Shown in pieces: positions 1 through 10,800 of a stretch of 64,000 bases of DNA. The first letter of the stretch is position 1. Every line of letters starts with the position of its first letter. A model generated the notes under the pieces. That model made no database searches. It was not told the DNA's origin and was given only the letters and a program-made list of their open reading frames with translations. Made by a program: the position numbers and the translations under genes. Source of the stretch: Isoetes taiwanensis (taxonomy: Eukaryota; Streptophyta; Lycopodiopsida; Isoetales; Isoetaceae); assembly GCA_021234155.1 (NCBI GenBank), contig JAJEKV010000020.1, positions 19,397,018 to 19,461,017 of the forward strand. The letters run 5' to 3'.

Positions 1-434
1 TGCCTGTTTTGTATGACTTTCATCAAAGCAGGAATTGATCAAAGGGAGAGAACTTTTTCTTTAGATGCTCTAAGAAAGCCTTTAGCAAGCTAGAAATCTC
101 AAAATTGGTCACAGGGTGCATGGAGGTCCTGCAGTTGATCAAGGGTGAAACAGATTTTTGTGTTGGCTTCTTTTAACAGGTGACAGAGCTATACTGCACT
201 CATGGATCCCTTCAAGTTCTCCACGAATGCGAAGCTAACTGCATCAAATTATAAATCATGGAAAACTTTCATGACAAACTACTTGATTATGTGTTGTAGG
301 TAATTTTACTTCCCACGAATCATGGGGTTGTTTACAGCTCAGATTTGAACAAGGTGGCTTGGTGAAAACTTCTGAGATAGTACCTGATTGTTCAATCTTC
401 GAGATGAAGCTGATTCTTATTTGATTGGTAATTC
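1..434. other. No confident gene; possible gag-like exon fragment at 203-301
   Basis: From the ATG at 203 the plus strand reads a short peptide containing KLTASNYKSWKTFM, followed by a possible splice donor (TAG|GTAATT). The pattern of a leucine and asparagine/tyrosine followed by W-K resembles the N-terminus of Copia-type gag proteins, but the similarity is short and frames close downstream. It could equally be an exon of an unknown gene. Nothing else is recognisable in this stretch. Confidence 0.25.
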
Positions 435-839
435 TTGGATCAATTACAGAGGTTATACGTGATATTTCTCATTCCTGATCATTATGGCTTGCCAAGTTTT
501 GGAGAAAATGACTCGTCTGCATGGAAGACTGTGAAAGAAAGTTCAAGTTGCAGGGAACATGCAGAGATAATATCTGATATTTTCTATCTTCCATTTCCTG
601 GAATTAATGATAATTCTGATTTGATTGGCACTTTTTGGGATAACTTTGCAGGTCTAGCAAATGAGAGGTCTATGATGCAATCTAATATTCCTTGTCCTGA
701 TCAAGATAGTCTGAATTTCTTGCAAGAACAAGGTACCACTTTGTTTTCTAATCTTCGGTCATCAGCAGACTGTCAGCTTTACAACGGTGATCATGAAAGG
801 GAATATCAATCTCTAGAACAGTTAGATTCCTCTAAATAA
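435..839 (+). CDS. Unassigned open reading frame, 134 codons
   Basis: This frame stays open for about 400 bases and ends in TAA. The peptide is rich in Ser, Asp and Asn, with no membrane segment and no motif I recognise. It begins at a non-ATG codon, and an intron-like acceptor (TTTGCAG|GTCTAG) lies inside it, so it may be exon sequence or chance. It is on the same strand as TIC236, about 4 kb upstream of the first recognisable TIC236 exon, so it could belong to that gene's N-terminal half, which is poorly conserved; I cannot show this. Confidence 0.25.
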   Translation: MDQLQRLYVIFLIPDHYGLPSFGENDSSAWKTVKESSSCREHAEIISDIFYLPFPGINDNSDLIGTFWDNFAGLANERSMMQSNIPCPDQDSLNFLQEQGTTLFSNLRSSADCQLYNGDHEREYQSLEQLDSSK

Positions 840-984
840 TCTTGAGTATTTAAGTCATGTAGTCCAAGTTGCAAGAGACATCATTTCAGCAACAGGTAAT
901 CTTGCATGGTCATGAGGAATAGGTACAATTAGAATTTTCTTGATTAGCTGCTGATATGCAGATTGGTCTTTGTTCCTGGATGAA

Positions 985-1140
985 ACATTTGGTTATTCAA
1001 GCTTCGGAATTGGTTCCCATGAATGTATTAATATAGGAGGGGTTCAATTTCACAAAGAAAGCAGCATCTGGTCCAAGACTATGATTCTTTGCCGGTCATG
1101 GCTTCTATTCTGGCTGACTCTGCTATATGTTGACGTATTC
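985..1140 (+). repeat. Tandem duplication copy 1, left part (split by LTR array)
   Basis: This segment is repeated at about 4443-4590 with many substitutions. The missing right end of copy 1 (TATTCCACAAGTG and the following ~40 bases) resumes at 4394, immediately after the LTR array, so the retroelement landed inside the first copy. On the plus strand both copies are open in the same frame and share the peptide patterns GGVQFH, IWSK and SWLL.WLT, so an ancient coding origin is possible. The protein is not recognised. Confidence 0.75.
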
Positions 1141-1639
1141 TGTAACGTTCCTAACCGCTGGCTGCATAGACAGCAAACCATGAACAACCGGGTATTTTCT
1201 ATGGATTTAGCAGCAAAAGCACAGCAATCTAGCATTGGCGAACTCAAGCCTTCACCAGTTGCATAGTACCCGGCTCCGGTTACCCACCTGCTCTGATTCT
1301 TCTCTTCTACAGCAAGGCTGGATGGCGCAGGCACAAGAGCTTTTTGAGATTTCGATCCACCAAAAGGGATTTTTCCTCTATAATATTTTAATCCTTAAGC
1401 TTAGGAAAATATCTTCCCTTTTCCTATTAATATTAAAAATCTTTCTATTCCTAGCTTTGCTATTCTAATCCCGTATTCCATCAAATATCCCGTATTCCAT
1501 CAAATATCTAATATTCCCTAGCGTGAATACCGTATTTATCTTATTTCCCAACCATTGCTATTTTCCATAATTAAATTTTCCTAACCTATGGTTAAAACTC
1601 AAACGTTAACTTGTCCGCCAACCCCCTAGGTGTGTCACA
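1141..1639 (-). repeat. LTR-a (3' LTR of the minus-strand element)
   Basis: It is 499 bp long and starts directly after target duplication TATTC. It is nearly identical to LTR-c at 3901-4393 apart from small indels. It contains short internal repeats of a CCCGTATTCCATCAAATAT unit. The inside edge at 1640 reads as a purine tract on the minus strand. Confidence 0.88.
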
Positions 1640-1712
1640 ATTTCTCCCGCACTAAAATTTTACCCATGTCCTCATGGAAAGATTCTCAAACTTACCCAGA
1701 ACACGAATCACA

Positions 1713-2531
1713 CTAGCTTGGGCCTACAGGTGGATTTCCATCGGTAGCTGCACATACACGCATAGACTCTTGGACTGCGTCTTCAATGGTAATTGCTCGA
1801 GCATGCATGGGCTGTTTACCTCGGTTATCCTCTGGAGTACTTCCACCCCGCGGACTGGATATGCCATAAGTAATCCGATGTTCTTGTAACTTCTGGGGAC
1901 AATCTCTCATTTGATGACCCACCTGGTGGCAATGAAAGCACCTACATTCTCGAAATAACTTCGCCCTTAACTTTTCTGCTTCAGATTGGCATTGTCCGCT
2001 ATTACTCCTCCAATTAAAACAGACAGTTCTGGCTTCAAACCCTTGATGTACTTGTCTGCTAGCTGTTCTGGCTCAAATGGAGGTCCGTAAGGTTGCAACT
2101 GCTGGAATTTAACTGTATAATCTTCAACTGAATTTGTTTGCAGCAAATTCAAGAAATCATGCATCTTCGCCAATCTATATCCCACAAGGCAGGTAATGTA
2201 GAAGCTTATGGATCTTCTTATAGTCGTCCCACCAAATCTTAGCATAGCTGGTGAGTAACAAATCCGCAATAACAGCTTTCTGCTTTTCAGGCGTCTTCTT
2301 TACGCTAAAATAAAATTCTATGCCACGGAGCCATGCATCTGCATCATCGCCCGTGACATCCTTTCCCGTAAACCTTTCTTGCTTGACATTGCGAAGGATT
2401 TTGTGAATCTCGTCCGCTACTGGATCCTTTGCGATAGGCATCTGGTTCTGGATTAAACCCAGCTGTTGCTGAACTCCTTGCAATATTTGTCCTAACATTT
2501 GCACTGCAGCGTTATCATCTCCACCTTCCAT
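1713..2531 (-). pseudogene. Retrotransposon gag with CCHC zinc knuckle, frameshifted
   Basis: On the minus strand the frame from 2531 begins MEGGDDNAAVQM and holds a gag core with WLRGIEFYF and KIWWDDYKK. Near 2190 the reading moves to another frame (AKMHDFLNLL, then KYIKGLKPELS). Near 1960 it moves again to a zinc knuckle of form C-x2-C-x4-H-x4-C (CFHCHQVGHQMRDC, about 1946-1905), followed by a Pro/Gly-rich tail. Gag forms the particle that packages the element RNA. At least two frameshifts and the absence of protease, reverse transcriptase and integrase make it dead. Confidence 0.85.
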
Positions 2532-2711
2532 GACAATCTATAATCACCTTTAACAAGTTTGTTAGAGTTCTAACAAAAGCTTACCAAGGTCCACCCTTAA
2601 CAATCTATTAAATTCCAAGCCAATAACCAAGAATATAAGTCAAGTACGAACATATCCAAGAAAAATGTATTCATTTTTAGGTCCGCACACCGATATTCTA
2701 ATAATATCAGG

Positions 2712-2987
2712 CTATTCAGGTAATCCATAGAATGCTTTTCGAGCTTGTCTTCGGAGTTGACTAACCTTACCGCTACGATAGATTAACTTGAAACTTTTCT
2801 TAATCTTTGCAAACTGAGGTTCAGGTATTAGGTTTGGGACGTGTAAACTAAATCCTAGGCTCTCCCTTACTTCCTCTGACCACGCTTGATATCTCGAGTA
2901 GATAACTTTCTCAAGAAGTTTTCTTTCTTGGCTCCCATAACTCAAATGTTTAATGACTCCCATTGGCTCTGGCCCAATAACCAACAA
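2712..2987 (-). CDS. Open frame in the leader of the LTR element
   Basis: This 91-codon minus-strand frame lies between the primer-binding site and gag. It is basic, with KKSFKLIYR and RRQARKAF, and has no motif I recognise. It may be a leader-encoded peptide of this element family or simply a chance frame. Confidence 0.3.
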   Translation of the reverse strand: MLVIGPEPMGVIKHLSYGSQERKLLEKVIYSRYQAWSEEVRESLGFSLHVPNLIPEPQFAKIKKSFKLIYRSGKVSQLRRQARKAFYGLPE

Positions 2988-3010
2988 TGGTTAATGATCG
3001 GGAACCTAGG

Positions 3011-3021
3011 CTCTGATACCA
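3011..3021 (-). promoter_or_regulatory. Primer-binding site for initiator tRNA-Met
   Basis: On the minus strand the shrunken LTR ends ...CGTTACA and is followed two bases later by TGGTATCAGAG, the usual plant retrotransposon primer-binding site for initiator tRNA-Met. This sets the element's orientation and marks 3024-3090 as its 5' LTR. Confidence 0.85.
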
Positions 3022-3023
3022 AA

Positions 3024-3090
3024 TGTAACGTTCCTAACCTATGGTTAAAACTCAAACGTTAACTTGTCCGCCAACCCTAGGTGTGTCACA
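3024..3090 (-). repeat. Internally deleted 67-bp LTR
   Basis: The two ends of the LTR are joined directly: TGTAACGTTCCTAACC runs straight into TATGGTTAAAACTC, which in the full LTRs lies ~430 bp away. CCTAACC occurs at both deletion ends in the intact copies, pointing to deletion between short direct repeats. Confidence 0.85.
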
Positions 3091-3114
3091 ATTTAACAAG
3101 AGATTGGACTTGAA

Positions 3115-3626
3115 GGAACCGCTGGCTGCATAGACAGCAAACCATGAACAACCGGGTATTTTCTATGGATTTAGCAGCAAAAGCACAGCAATCTAGCATT
3201 GGCGAACTCAAGCCTTCACCAATTGCATAGTACCCGGCTCCGGTTACCCTTCTACAGCAAGGCTGGATGGCGCAGGCACAAGAGCTTCTTGAGATTTCGA
3301 TCCACCAAAAGGGATTTTAAATCTATAATATTTTAATCCTTAAGCTTAGGAAAATATCTTCCCTTTTCCTCTTAATATTAAAAATCTTTCTATTCCTAGC
3401 TTCGCTATTCTAATCCCGTATTCCATCAAATATCCCGTATTCCATCAAATATCTAATATTCCCTAGCATGAATACCCCGTATTCCATCAAATATCTAATA
3501 TTCCCTAGCATGAATACCGTATTTATCTTATTTCCCAACCATTGCTATTTTCCATAATTAAATTTTCCTAACCTATTGTTAAAACTCAAACGTTAACTTG
3601 TCCGCCAACCCCCTAGGTGTGTCACA
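3115..3626 (-). repeat. LTR-b
   Basis: A third LTR copy that lacks its first few bases. It has lost ~20 bp that the other copies carry around ACCTGCTCTGATTC and has an extra repeat of the CCCGTATTCCATC unit. It is preceded by 24 bases (3091-3114) that match nothing else here. Confidence 0.85.
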
Positions 3627-3900
3627 ATTTCTCTCGCACTAAAATTTTACCCATGTCCTCATGGAAAGATTCTCAAACTTACCCAGAACACGAATCGCAC
3701 TAGCTTGGGCCTACAGGTGGATTTCCATCGGTAGCTGCACATACATGCATAGACTCTTGGACTGCGTCTTCAATGGTAATTGCTCGAGCATGCATGGGCT
3801 GTTTACCTCGGTTATCCTCTGGAGTACTTCCACCCCGCGGACTGGATATGCCATAAGTAATCCGATGTTCTTGTAACTTCTGGGGACAATCTTTCACAAA
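3627..3900 (-). mobile_element. Internal scrap of the LTR element (gag tail)
   Basis: This is almost the same sequence as 1640-1905: the purine tract and the gag C-terminal tail from the last zinc-knuckle Cys onward. It joins directly to LTR-c through the bases TTCACAAA, so most of the internal region has been deleted. Confidence 0.85.
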
Positions 3901-4393
3901 TGTAACGTTCCTAACCGCTGGCTGCATAGACAGCAAACCATGAACAACCGGGTATTTTCTATGGATTTAGCAGCAAAAGCACAGCAATCTAGCATTGGCA
4001 AACTCAAGCCTTCACCAATTGCATAGTACCCGGCTCCGGTTACCCACCTGCTCTGATTCTTCTCTTCTACAGCAAGGCTGGATGGCGCAGGCACAAGAGC
4101 TTCTTGAGATTTCGATCCACCAAAAGGGATTTTTCCTCTATAATATTTTAATCCTTAAGCTTAGGAAAATATCTTCCCTTTTCCTATAATATTAAAAATC
4201 TTTCTATTCTTCGCTATTCTAATCCCGTATTCCATCAAATATCCCGTATTCCATCAAATATCTAATATTCCCTAGCATGAATACCGTATTTATCTTATTT
4301 CCCAACCATTGCTATTTTCCATAATTAAATTTTCCTAACCTATGGTTAAAACTCAAACGTTAACTTGTCCGCCAACCCCCTAGGTGTGTCACA
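3901..4393 (-). repeat. LTR-c (outer right LTR)
   Basis: It is 493 bp, begins TGTAACG and ends GTGTCACA, and is followed by target duplication TATTC at 4394-4398. It pairs with LTR-a as the outer boundary of the array. Confidence 0.88.
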
Positions 4394-4398
4394 TATTC

Positions 4399-4640
4399 CA
4401 CAAGTGTTTTTTTTGAGTTTGCAGCAGTGTTAGTCATCAGGAGTCTATTTGGTTATCCAGCCTTCGGAATTGTTTCTCATGAATATATGAATACAGGAGG
4501 GGTTCAATTTCACAGCATTTGGTCCAAGGATATGGTTTTTTGCCAGTCATGGCTTCTACCCTGGCTGACTCGACGCCATTGTTGACGTATTCCACAAGTG
4601 TTTGTTTTGAGTTTGCAGCAGTGTTAGTCATCAGGAGGCA
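4399..4640 (+). repeat. Tandem duplication: end of copy 1 and all of copy 2
   Basis: 4399-4442 continues copy 1 beyond the LTR array. 4443-~4590 repeats the 985-1140 segment, and 4583-4640 repeats the TATTCCACAAGTG...GTTAGTCATCAGG end. The unit is about 195 bp. Confidence 0.75.
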
Positions 4641-4870
4641 TGTTAGAATTATATGCTGTCATGTATCATGATGTCACACTCCTTTCCTGGCACCCTGCAT
4701 GCGTGTTGCTGACAGAATGTTTATATTAATCCTACTAGAGTAACAGTCAGATACAGAACCACCATGGACCTGCCAGGTCACCACCTTTTTTTATCTACCA
4801 TATTCGAATAGGGCCTTTCAAAATGTAATAAGCATTCTCTATGTTGGTAGATGTAGACAGTGCAAATTAA

Positions 4871-7800
4871 AGCCATAAGGGCTTTTTTCCGTATGAAGTT
4901 GTGTCTGGAATTGATGAACTATACAGTCGTGGTCCACTGGATAAACTTTCAAGGGTCGCTGTAATATTTTTAGAAATGTTGACATTCTTGTCTGTATCAT
5001 ATGTGCAGATACGCAATCTTCTAATTGATGAGCTGGAGCTTGCTTCCCTCCGTGGATTTTTGCAAAAGGTTTTTTGTTCAAAATGTGCCTTTCTTGCCTT
5101 TGTTTTTATGTTGTAATTAGTATTTAGATGACTGGACATGTCTTGTGTTTGCACGAGTCGTGCTTTTCAAAGACCAGGCTTTCAAAGATCAGGCATAGTT
5201 AAACTGGCAACCTTGTTTACATCACAAATGCACCTAGATAGCCACTTTATGCAACTTTAGTGGACATCCTCTTGAAATTAAATCTCAAGGGCTGTCTACT
5301 GTTTTATATTATTATGACTTATAGCTGAATCCTAGTGTCTCACATTGCTGCTGCTGGAGTTGGGACAGCAATGGTCTTTCTGTAAGTTTTCATGTGATTA
5401 TAGTGCAGTAGACTATTTGCTAGTCGCACTTATTGGTCAGCTAAAAGCATTTTATGTGTGAAATAAGCCTCCCTATGGAGACCTTGGCCCTCTTCTTTTC
5501 AACATCAGAGCCACGAGGGAGCATCTTCAGACAAAGGGATACAAAGACTATACACACATTGGAAGAGAAAGCGTTTTCTGTTTTTGGGCTTTGCATCCAG
5601 CTGCTGGTTGTAGCTTTCCTTATAAAATATGAGCCCATAAACTTCAAACGGCCTAGTTGAGTTTGGAGATAGAGAATTACCTGCTTCATCCAATATCTGA
5701 AATTCCAGATTCTAGTCGATTGAGCCTTCTTTGGCTTCACAGACTTGTCTATTTCAGCATTGTTACGTCTGTTTTTTCCTTAACAAGTCCTATTAGATCT
5801 GAATGATTGGTGTCATCTGCGTGGATGCTCTGGTAGATCTGTCAGTATATTTAAAGAATTTATCATTCTCTCTGTTTCTTGACTGTTTTCTCATTTGTGA
5901 TTAAGAACATGGCGGTCAATCAAGATCCTTAGAAATATTTCCAGCATTCAGTCTTAGAACCAAAAGGGAATTCTATAGGAATGAAGTCAACTTGATGCTT
6001 ATATATGTTGAACAAATTATTTGACTGCTGATATTGGAAGGAAAAAGAAAAGTGTATTGCTCAAATACGTTCAAGTTCCCATCACTTAGAGGTGAAGGTT
6101 AGAAGAGAAAGAAAGAAAGAAAGATTTTATTAACGTCTACGAGAGACCACTTGGGTCTCTGAGACCAAATATACACCAATCATGTATAGCTAGGGGCACA
6201 ATTGCAGCCTCCTAGACTGAATAAAATGAAAAAGAAAAACTAAAATGGTGAAATCAAATCAAGGAAACTTTTTCTTCTTGGCCACGGGCTCAAAGTATAA
6301 AGTGATGTCAGGCTTGTTCTCTCTTTTAGTTGCTTATATCTTTGCTTATATCTTTGCTAGTTTAGTTGAATGACTCCTTTTATCAGGTTGATATACGACT
6401 AAATTTACAAAAACGTCGTGGATCTGGAAGTTTGTCTTTACGGCGCCCTCGTTTTAGTGGCGTTCATGGAGAATCACTCGATATTTCTGCTCGATGGTCT
6501 GGGGATGTGGTAATGAACTCCTATGATGTCGTGTGTAGAAAAGCTTTAATATTATCCTTAGTAAAACATTATTGTTTTCTATGCAGATCACTTTGGAGAA
6601 GTCGATATTAGAACAATCAAGCAGCCGATATGAACTCCAGGGCGAATATGTATTTCCTGGACCTCGAGATTGGGTGTCAATGTCAACTGAAAAGGGTACA
6701 TCTGATGAAGGAATGTGGATGGCTGGGGAGCTTGGACGCATAATTACTTCCCTGGGTAGGTGGAGACTGCGCCTGGAAGTGCCCGGAGCGCAAGTGGCAG
6801 AAATGTTGCCCCTTGCCCGGTTGCTTTCGCGAAGTAGTGATCCAGCAGTTGTCTCAAGGTCAAAGGTATTTGGGTATAATGCTATCTATGGTGAACATGT
6901 AAGCATGATGGCGCTAAGAAATGGTGTAATTTTCAGGCCCTATTCTTGCAAGGGGTAGAAAAGGCTGCATTTATATCAGATAACCTTTACAAACAAATCG
7001 AGGTGACATTGTGATAATTCTGCTATTTTCTGCTCTTTATTTGTGTACTAATGTGTAACATTTTGTTGGTAGTTCATGGAAGTGAGTAAATACAAAGATG
7101 TTCCTGGTGAAAATTTGCTGGATTCCCCATTGCCTGGTTTGGCAGAACTGAATGGTCACTGGCATGCAACAATTGATGCTAGCGGTGGTGGAAACAGTGA
7201 CACGCGAGTAATGTCCTTTTTGTTGTTATTAGACTGTTGCTCTTTACGTACTGGTGTCCTTTAATTAAAGCTCAATTGCTGTTATTTCATGTCAGGCGGA
7301 TTTTGATATTCATGGTGAAGACTGGGAGTGGGGGGCTTACAGAACGCAGAAGGTCATTGCGGTTGGTGGATACTGTAATTCTGATGGATTTCGCCTTGAA
7401 AAGTTCTTCATACAGAAAGATACCGCTACGTTGCATGCTGATGGTACCCTTCTTGGGCCGACATCCAACCTTCATTTCGCTGTCTTGAACTTTCCTGTGG
7501 GGCTTGTTCCTCGCTTGTTACATGCTTTCCAAGAATCCTCCTTACAGCGTCGTCCATCTTCTACAATACCATCCCATATCCCTGTTAGTGGGATTTTGCA
7601 TATGGAAGGAGATTTGCGTGGCAATGTTGAAAATCCACAATGTGAAGTGCAAGTAAGACTTCTAGATGGGATAATTGGAGGTGTTAATCTTGGGCGAGCA
7701 GAAATGGCAGCATCAGTTACAGCCGAAAACCAGTTCTTTTTCAATGCCGTCCTTGAGCCAGTGACCCAAGCAGGACATGTCTATGTAAAGGGAAATATTC

Positions 7801-10800
7801 CACTTGGTCATTCAGAAACGGAAAAAGTCATAGAAATGAAGCAGGATGGGTACCGCAAAGAAACAAACCAAGGAAATGCATACAAGGATGATTCTCTAAA
7901 AAAGGATAAACAAGATCTAGATTTAAGGGATGCTTTTAAGGAGTGGGAAGTCATGGATACGGGAGAGCTAAGTATTGACGCAGCTGTTAAAGATGGGGGC
8001 ATGATGTTGCTGGCTGCAGTTACTCCCGACCTTGATTGGATTCAAGGAAATGCTGACATCAAGCTGCAGGTATGGGTGAACAAATACAGTTCAAATGCAT
8101 GCTGGTCTTTATAAATCGGTCTTACAAACTCCATTTTCTCATTTGATGGTTGTGCTTGTGGCAGCATAACTGTGAACATTGAAAGAAAGAAAGATTTATT
8201 AATGTCTACGAAAGACCAAAAGGGTCTATGAGACCATAATACATACAATATATAAGACCTTCAGGAGGAAAACCTTCCTGTTCTTTAAAGTATACAAACA
8301 AACATACCAGTTTAGTAGAACTTATAGTAAACATCTGCTCAGGTAGGGGTTGATGGGAGTAGCCCATTTGTTCCTGTGACTGCTGCAAAGTAAATCATAA
8401 TACCCCTTTTTGACTTGCTTTGAGGCTTGATGCTTGACCTCTTCTGGAAAGACCTTTTATGTTTTGCAACTAATGATCGTTTTATCTTCTTAGACAGTGC
8501 CAAAGTCACAACTTTAGGGTCAAGATACTTCCTTTTCTGTGATGCTTCCACCATCATCTTATCATCATTCGACTCCGATGAAAAGAAATTGGTTATTTCT
8601 GTTTGCTTCAAGCCCATTGGATTCTTTTGTTTGAGTGTGTTTCTCCTTTCTAGGGATAGTTCATATACAAAGTGAGAGACACATTTCTGATCGTAATATT
8701 CCACCAGCTGCCGTAGTGATGTGGGGTCTCTAAAAAGACAACGGTATCTGCCTCTAATAATGTAGTAGCTTGGGCAGGTAAAAATAAAATGTTTTTCGGA
8801 TTCAACCATTGTTTAGATCACACATATACTTAGGAAGCTATCCTTATAGAATTTCCTTTTAACAGGCAGATCTCTGGTGGGATTTACCCATGTATTTGAT
8901 ACATAAAGTCACTCCAAATTATGGCTTATAGGCTGATTAACTTCTTGCTGAGTAAAATTTGGAATATCAGCCCTTAAATTGTATTGAAAAGGTGGGATAT
9001 TTCCCATAGAGAAGCCCATTTTCTCACACAATTTAGATGTCCTTGGGAACCATCATCGCTTACCCTGGTTGCCAACGCTTTAGATGACACGGATGCCAAG
9101 CAGGGAAGTCCCTTTTGACCTTCTTGTGATTGTCCAAAGCAGCGTAACTTATGTAAATAAGTCACTGTTTGAAAGGCAATTTCGCTGCAGAGCTTTCACA
9201 TTAAATTCAGCAAGCATTATATCATGGAGTACCGAATGTTTACTTCTAATCATTCGAGAAAGAAGAGAGATCTGGAGTCTCTCTTGTTGACCCCAATTTT
9301 CAGCTCGTAGATCAACTCCCCATATTTGTGCACCATGTAAAGCTGCAGGCCGCACCAACATGTTAAATAGGAAGAGCTTTATATGAACATCATGGAAATC
9401 TATGAAGAACTTAATCCAGAGAGTACAAATGATCTAATGTGGCTTACGCATCTTTACCAGGGCTTTTTGTAAAGATAAACATTTACATTTAGTAATGATA
9501 GCATAACAAAATCTTCCCTTTTAATGCATATGACATGTTTGCAGCAGCAAAATAGCTCCACCCAAACTTAATTTGCCTCTTTTATGATGATTCAAACAAA
9601 AATAGTCTGCTTATTTAGATGTACAATCAAGTAGATTTGATTCTGTCCATTTTGTCTGTTCTTCACTATAGCTGTGCACAAAATACCTATTCTTCTGGAC
9701 ACTGATAATATTCTCCTTTTAATCGACATAGATTTGTTATTGAGACATTATAACTTAGCGTTTGCTCTGTTTAAAATCTACCATTACTAAGCGCCTATGT
9801 TGTTTAGAAATTAAGAAGTCATGTACGAAAATGCCTGCTGATGTAAGGTAATTGTTAAATATGGATGACTTCTGTCTTATATACCATGTAAGAAGTTTAC
9901 AGGTATTTAGAGTATGGGTACAATGCCAATCATTCTAGTTGCAATGTCTCGTTAGTGATTCAAAATGTTCTTGCAGTTTATATGGTTTTTGATTTCTTGT
10001 TTTTGGTTTGCAGGTTCGTGGAACAAAGTTGCTACCAAAGGCAGATGGAACTGCAGTGTTTCATAAGGTGGCCATTTCTTCACCTGTACTGCCGCGTCCC
10101 ATTTCTAACCTTGGTGGTAGAGTTGTTATCAGAGAAAATGAGCTTTTTGTAGAAGAAGTTGAAGGGCGTGTCGGTAGAAGAGGAAATCTGCAGCTAAAAG
10201 GAAGTCTTACAATTTTACCAAGTGAGAAGGCATCTTCTGAAAGTATTGAAATAAAAGCTGAGACACTTGTTGTTCGTGCAAAAAATACATTCAGGTATAT
10301 TCCCTGGTCCTGGTGCTCTAAATGATGACCATAATGCTGTATTTTGTTCTGCCAGTGGCCAGGTTGATTGCCACATGCGGATCATGCACAGTCTGCTTGA
10401 ACCAGAGGTGACTGGAATTATCAAACTCAGTCATGGTGAAGCTTACCTTTCTCAGGAAAAGGGTCCAAACGTCCAAATGCCTTCAATACCAGCATCAACA
10501 GGACGATATTCTCGTATCATATCAAACAGGAGTTCAGCCAGCAATCAAAGAAGTGGAGTAATTAACCTCCCAGGGAAAACAATGAAAAAGGGTACACTCT
10601 CCTATGACCAACATGAATCACAGTTTCTGCACGAGCTAGTGGATTAACTCTTTATATATTCCACATAGGAATGTCAGAAGATGGTCTGTATTATGACGAG
10701 CCAATGTCATTGCCCTTGTCTATTCGTTTGAAGGCACTGAAGGTTTATCTTGGACCAGAATTGCGGGTTGTTTACCCTTTGATTCTAAATTTTGCTGTGA

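Larger units (their letters stand above)
1141..4393 (-). mobile_element. Composite LTR retrotransposon array, Ty3-like gag, minus strand
   Basis: Order on the plus strand: LTR-a 1141-1639, internal region 1640-3023, shrunken LTR 3024-3090, 24 unrelated bases, LTR-b ~3115-3626, internal scrap 3627-3900, LTR-c 3901-4393. LTRs begin TGTAACGTTCC and end GTGTGTCACA, i.e. TG...CA. The 5-bp target duplication TATTC flanks the whole array (1136-1140 and 4394-4398). The gag frames and primer-binding site read on the minus strand. A purine-rich tract lies just inside LTR-a, as expected for the 3' LTR on the minus strand. No pol is present. The outer duplication shows one original insertion later rearranged by recombination between LTRs. 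Confidence 0.9.

Noticed and set aside
1674..1889. Plus-strand open frame (and its twin at 3661-3876)
   Set aside because: It is the complement of the gag tail of the minus-strand LTR element; its duplication only reflects the duplicated internal region.
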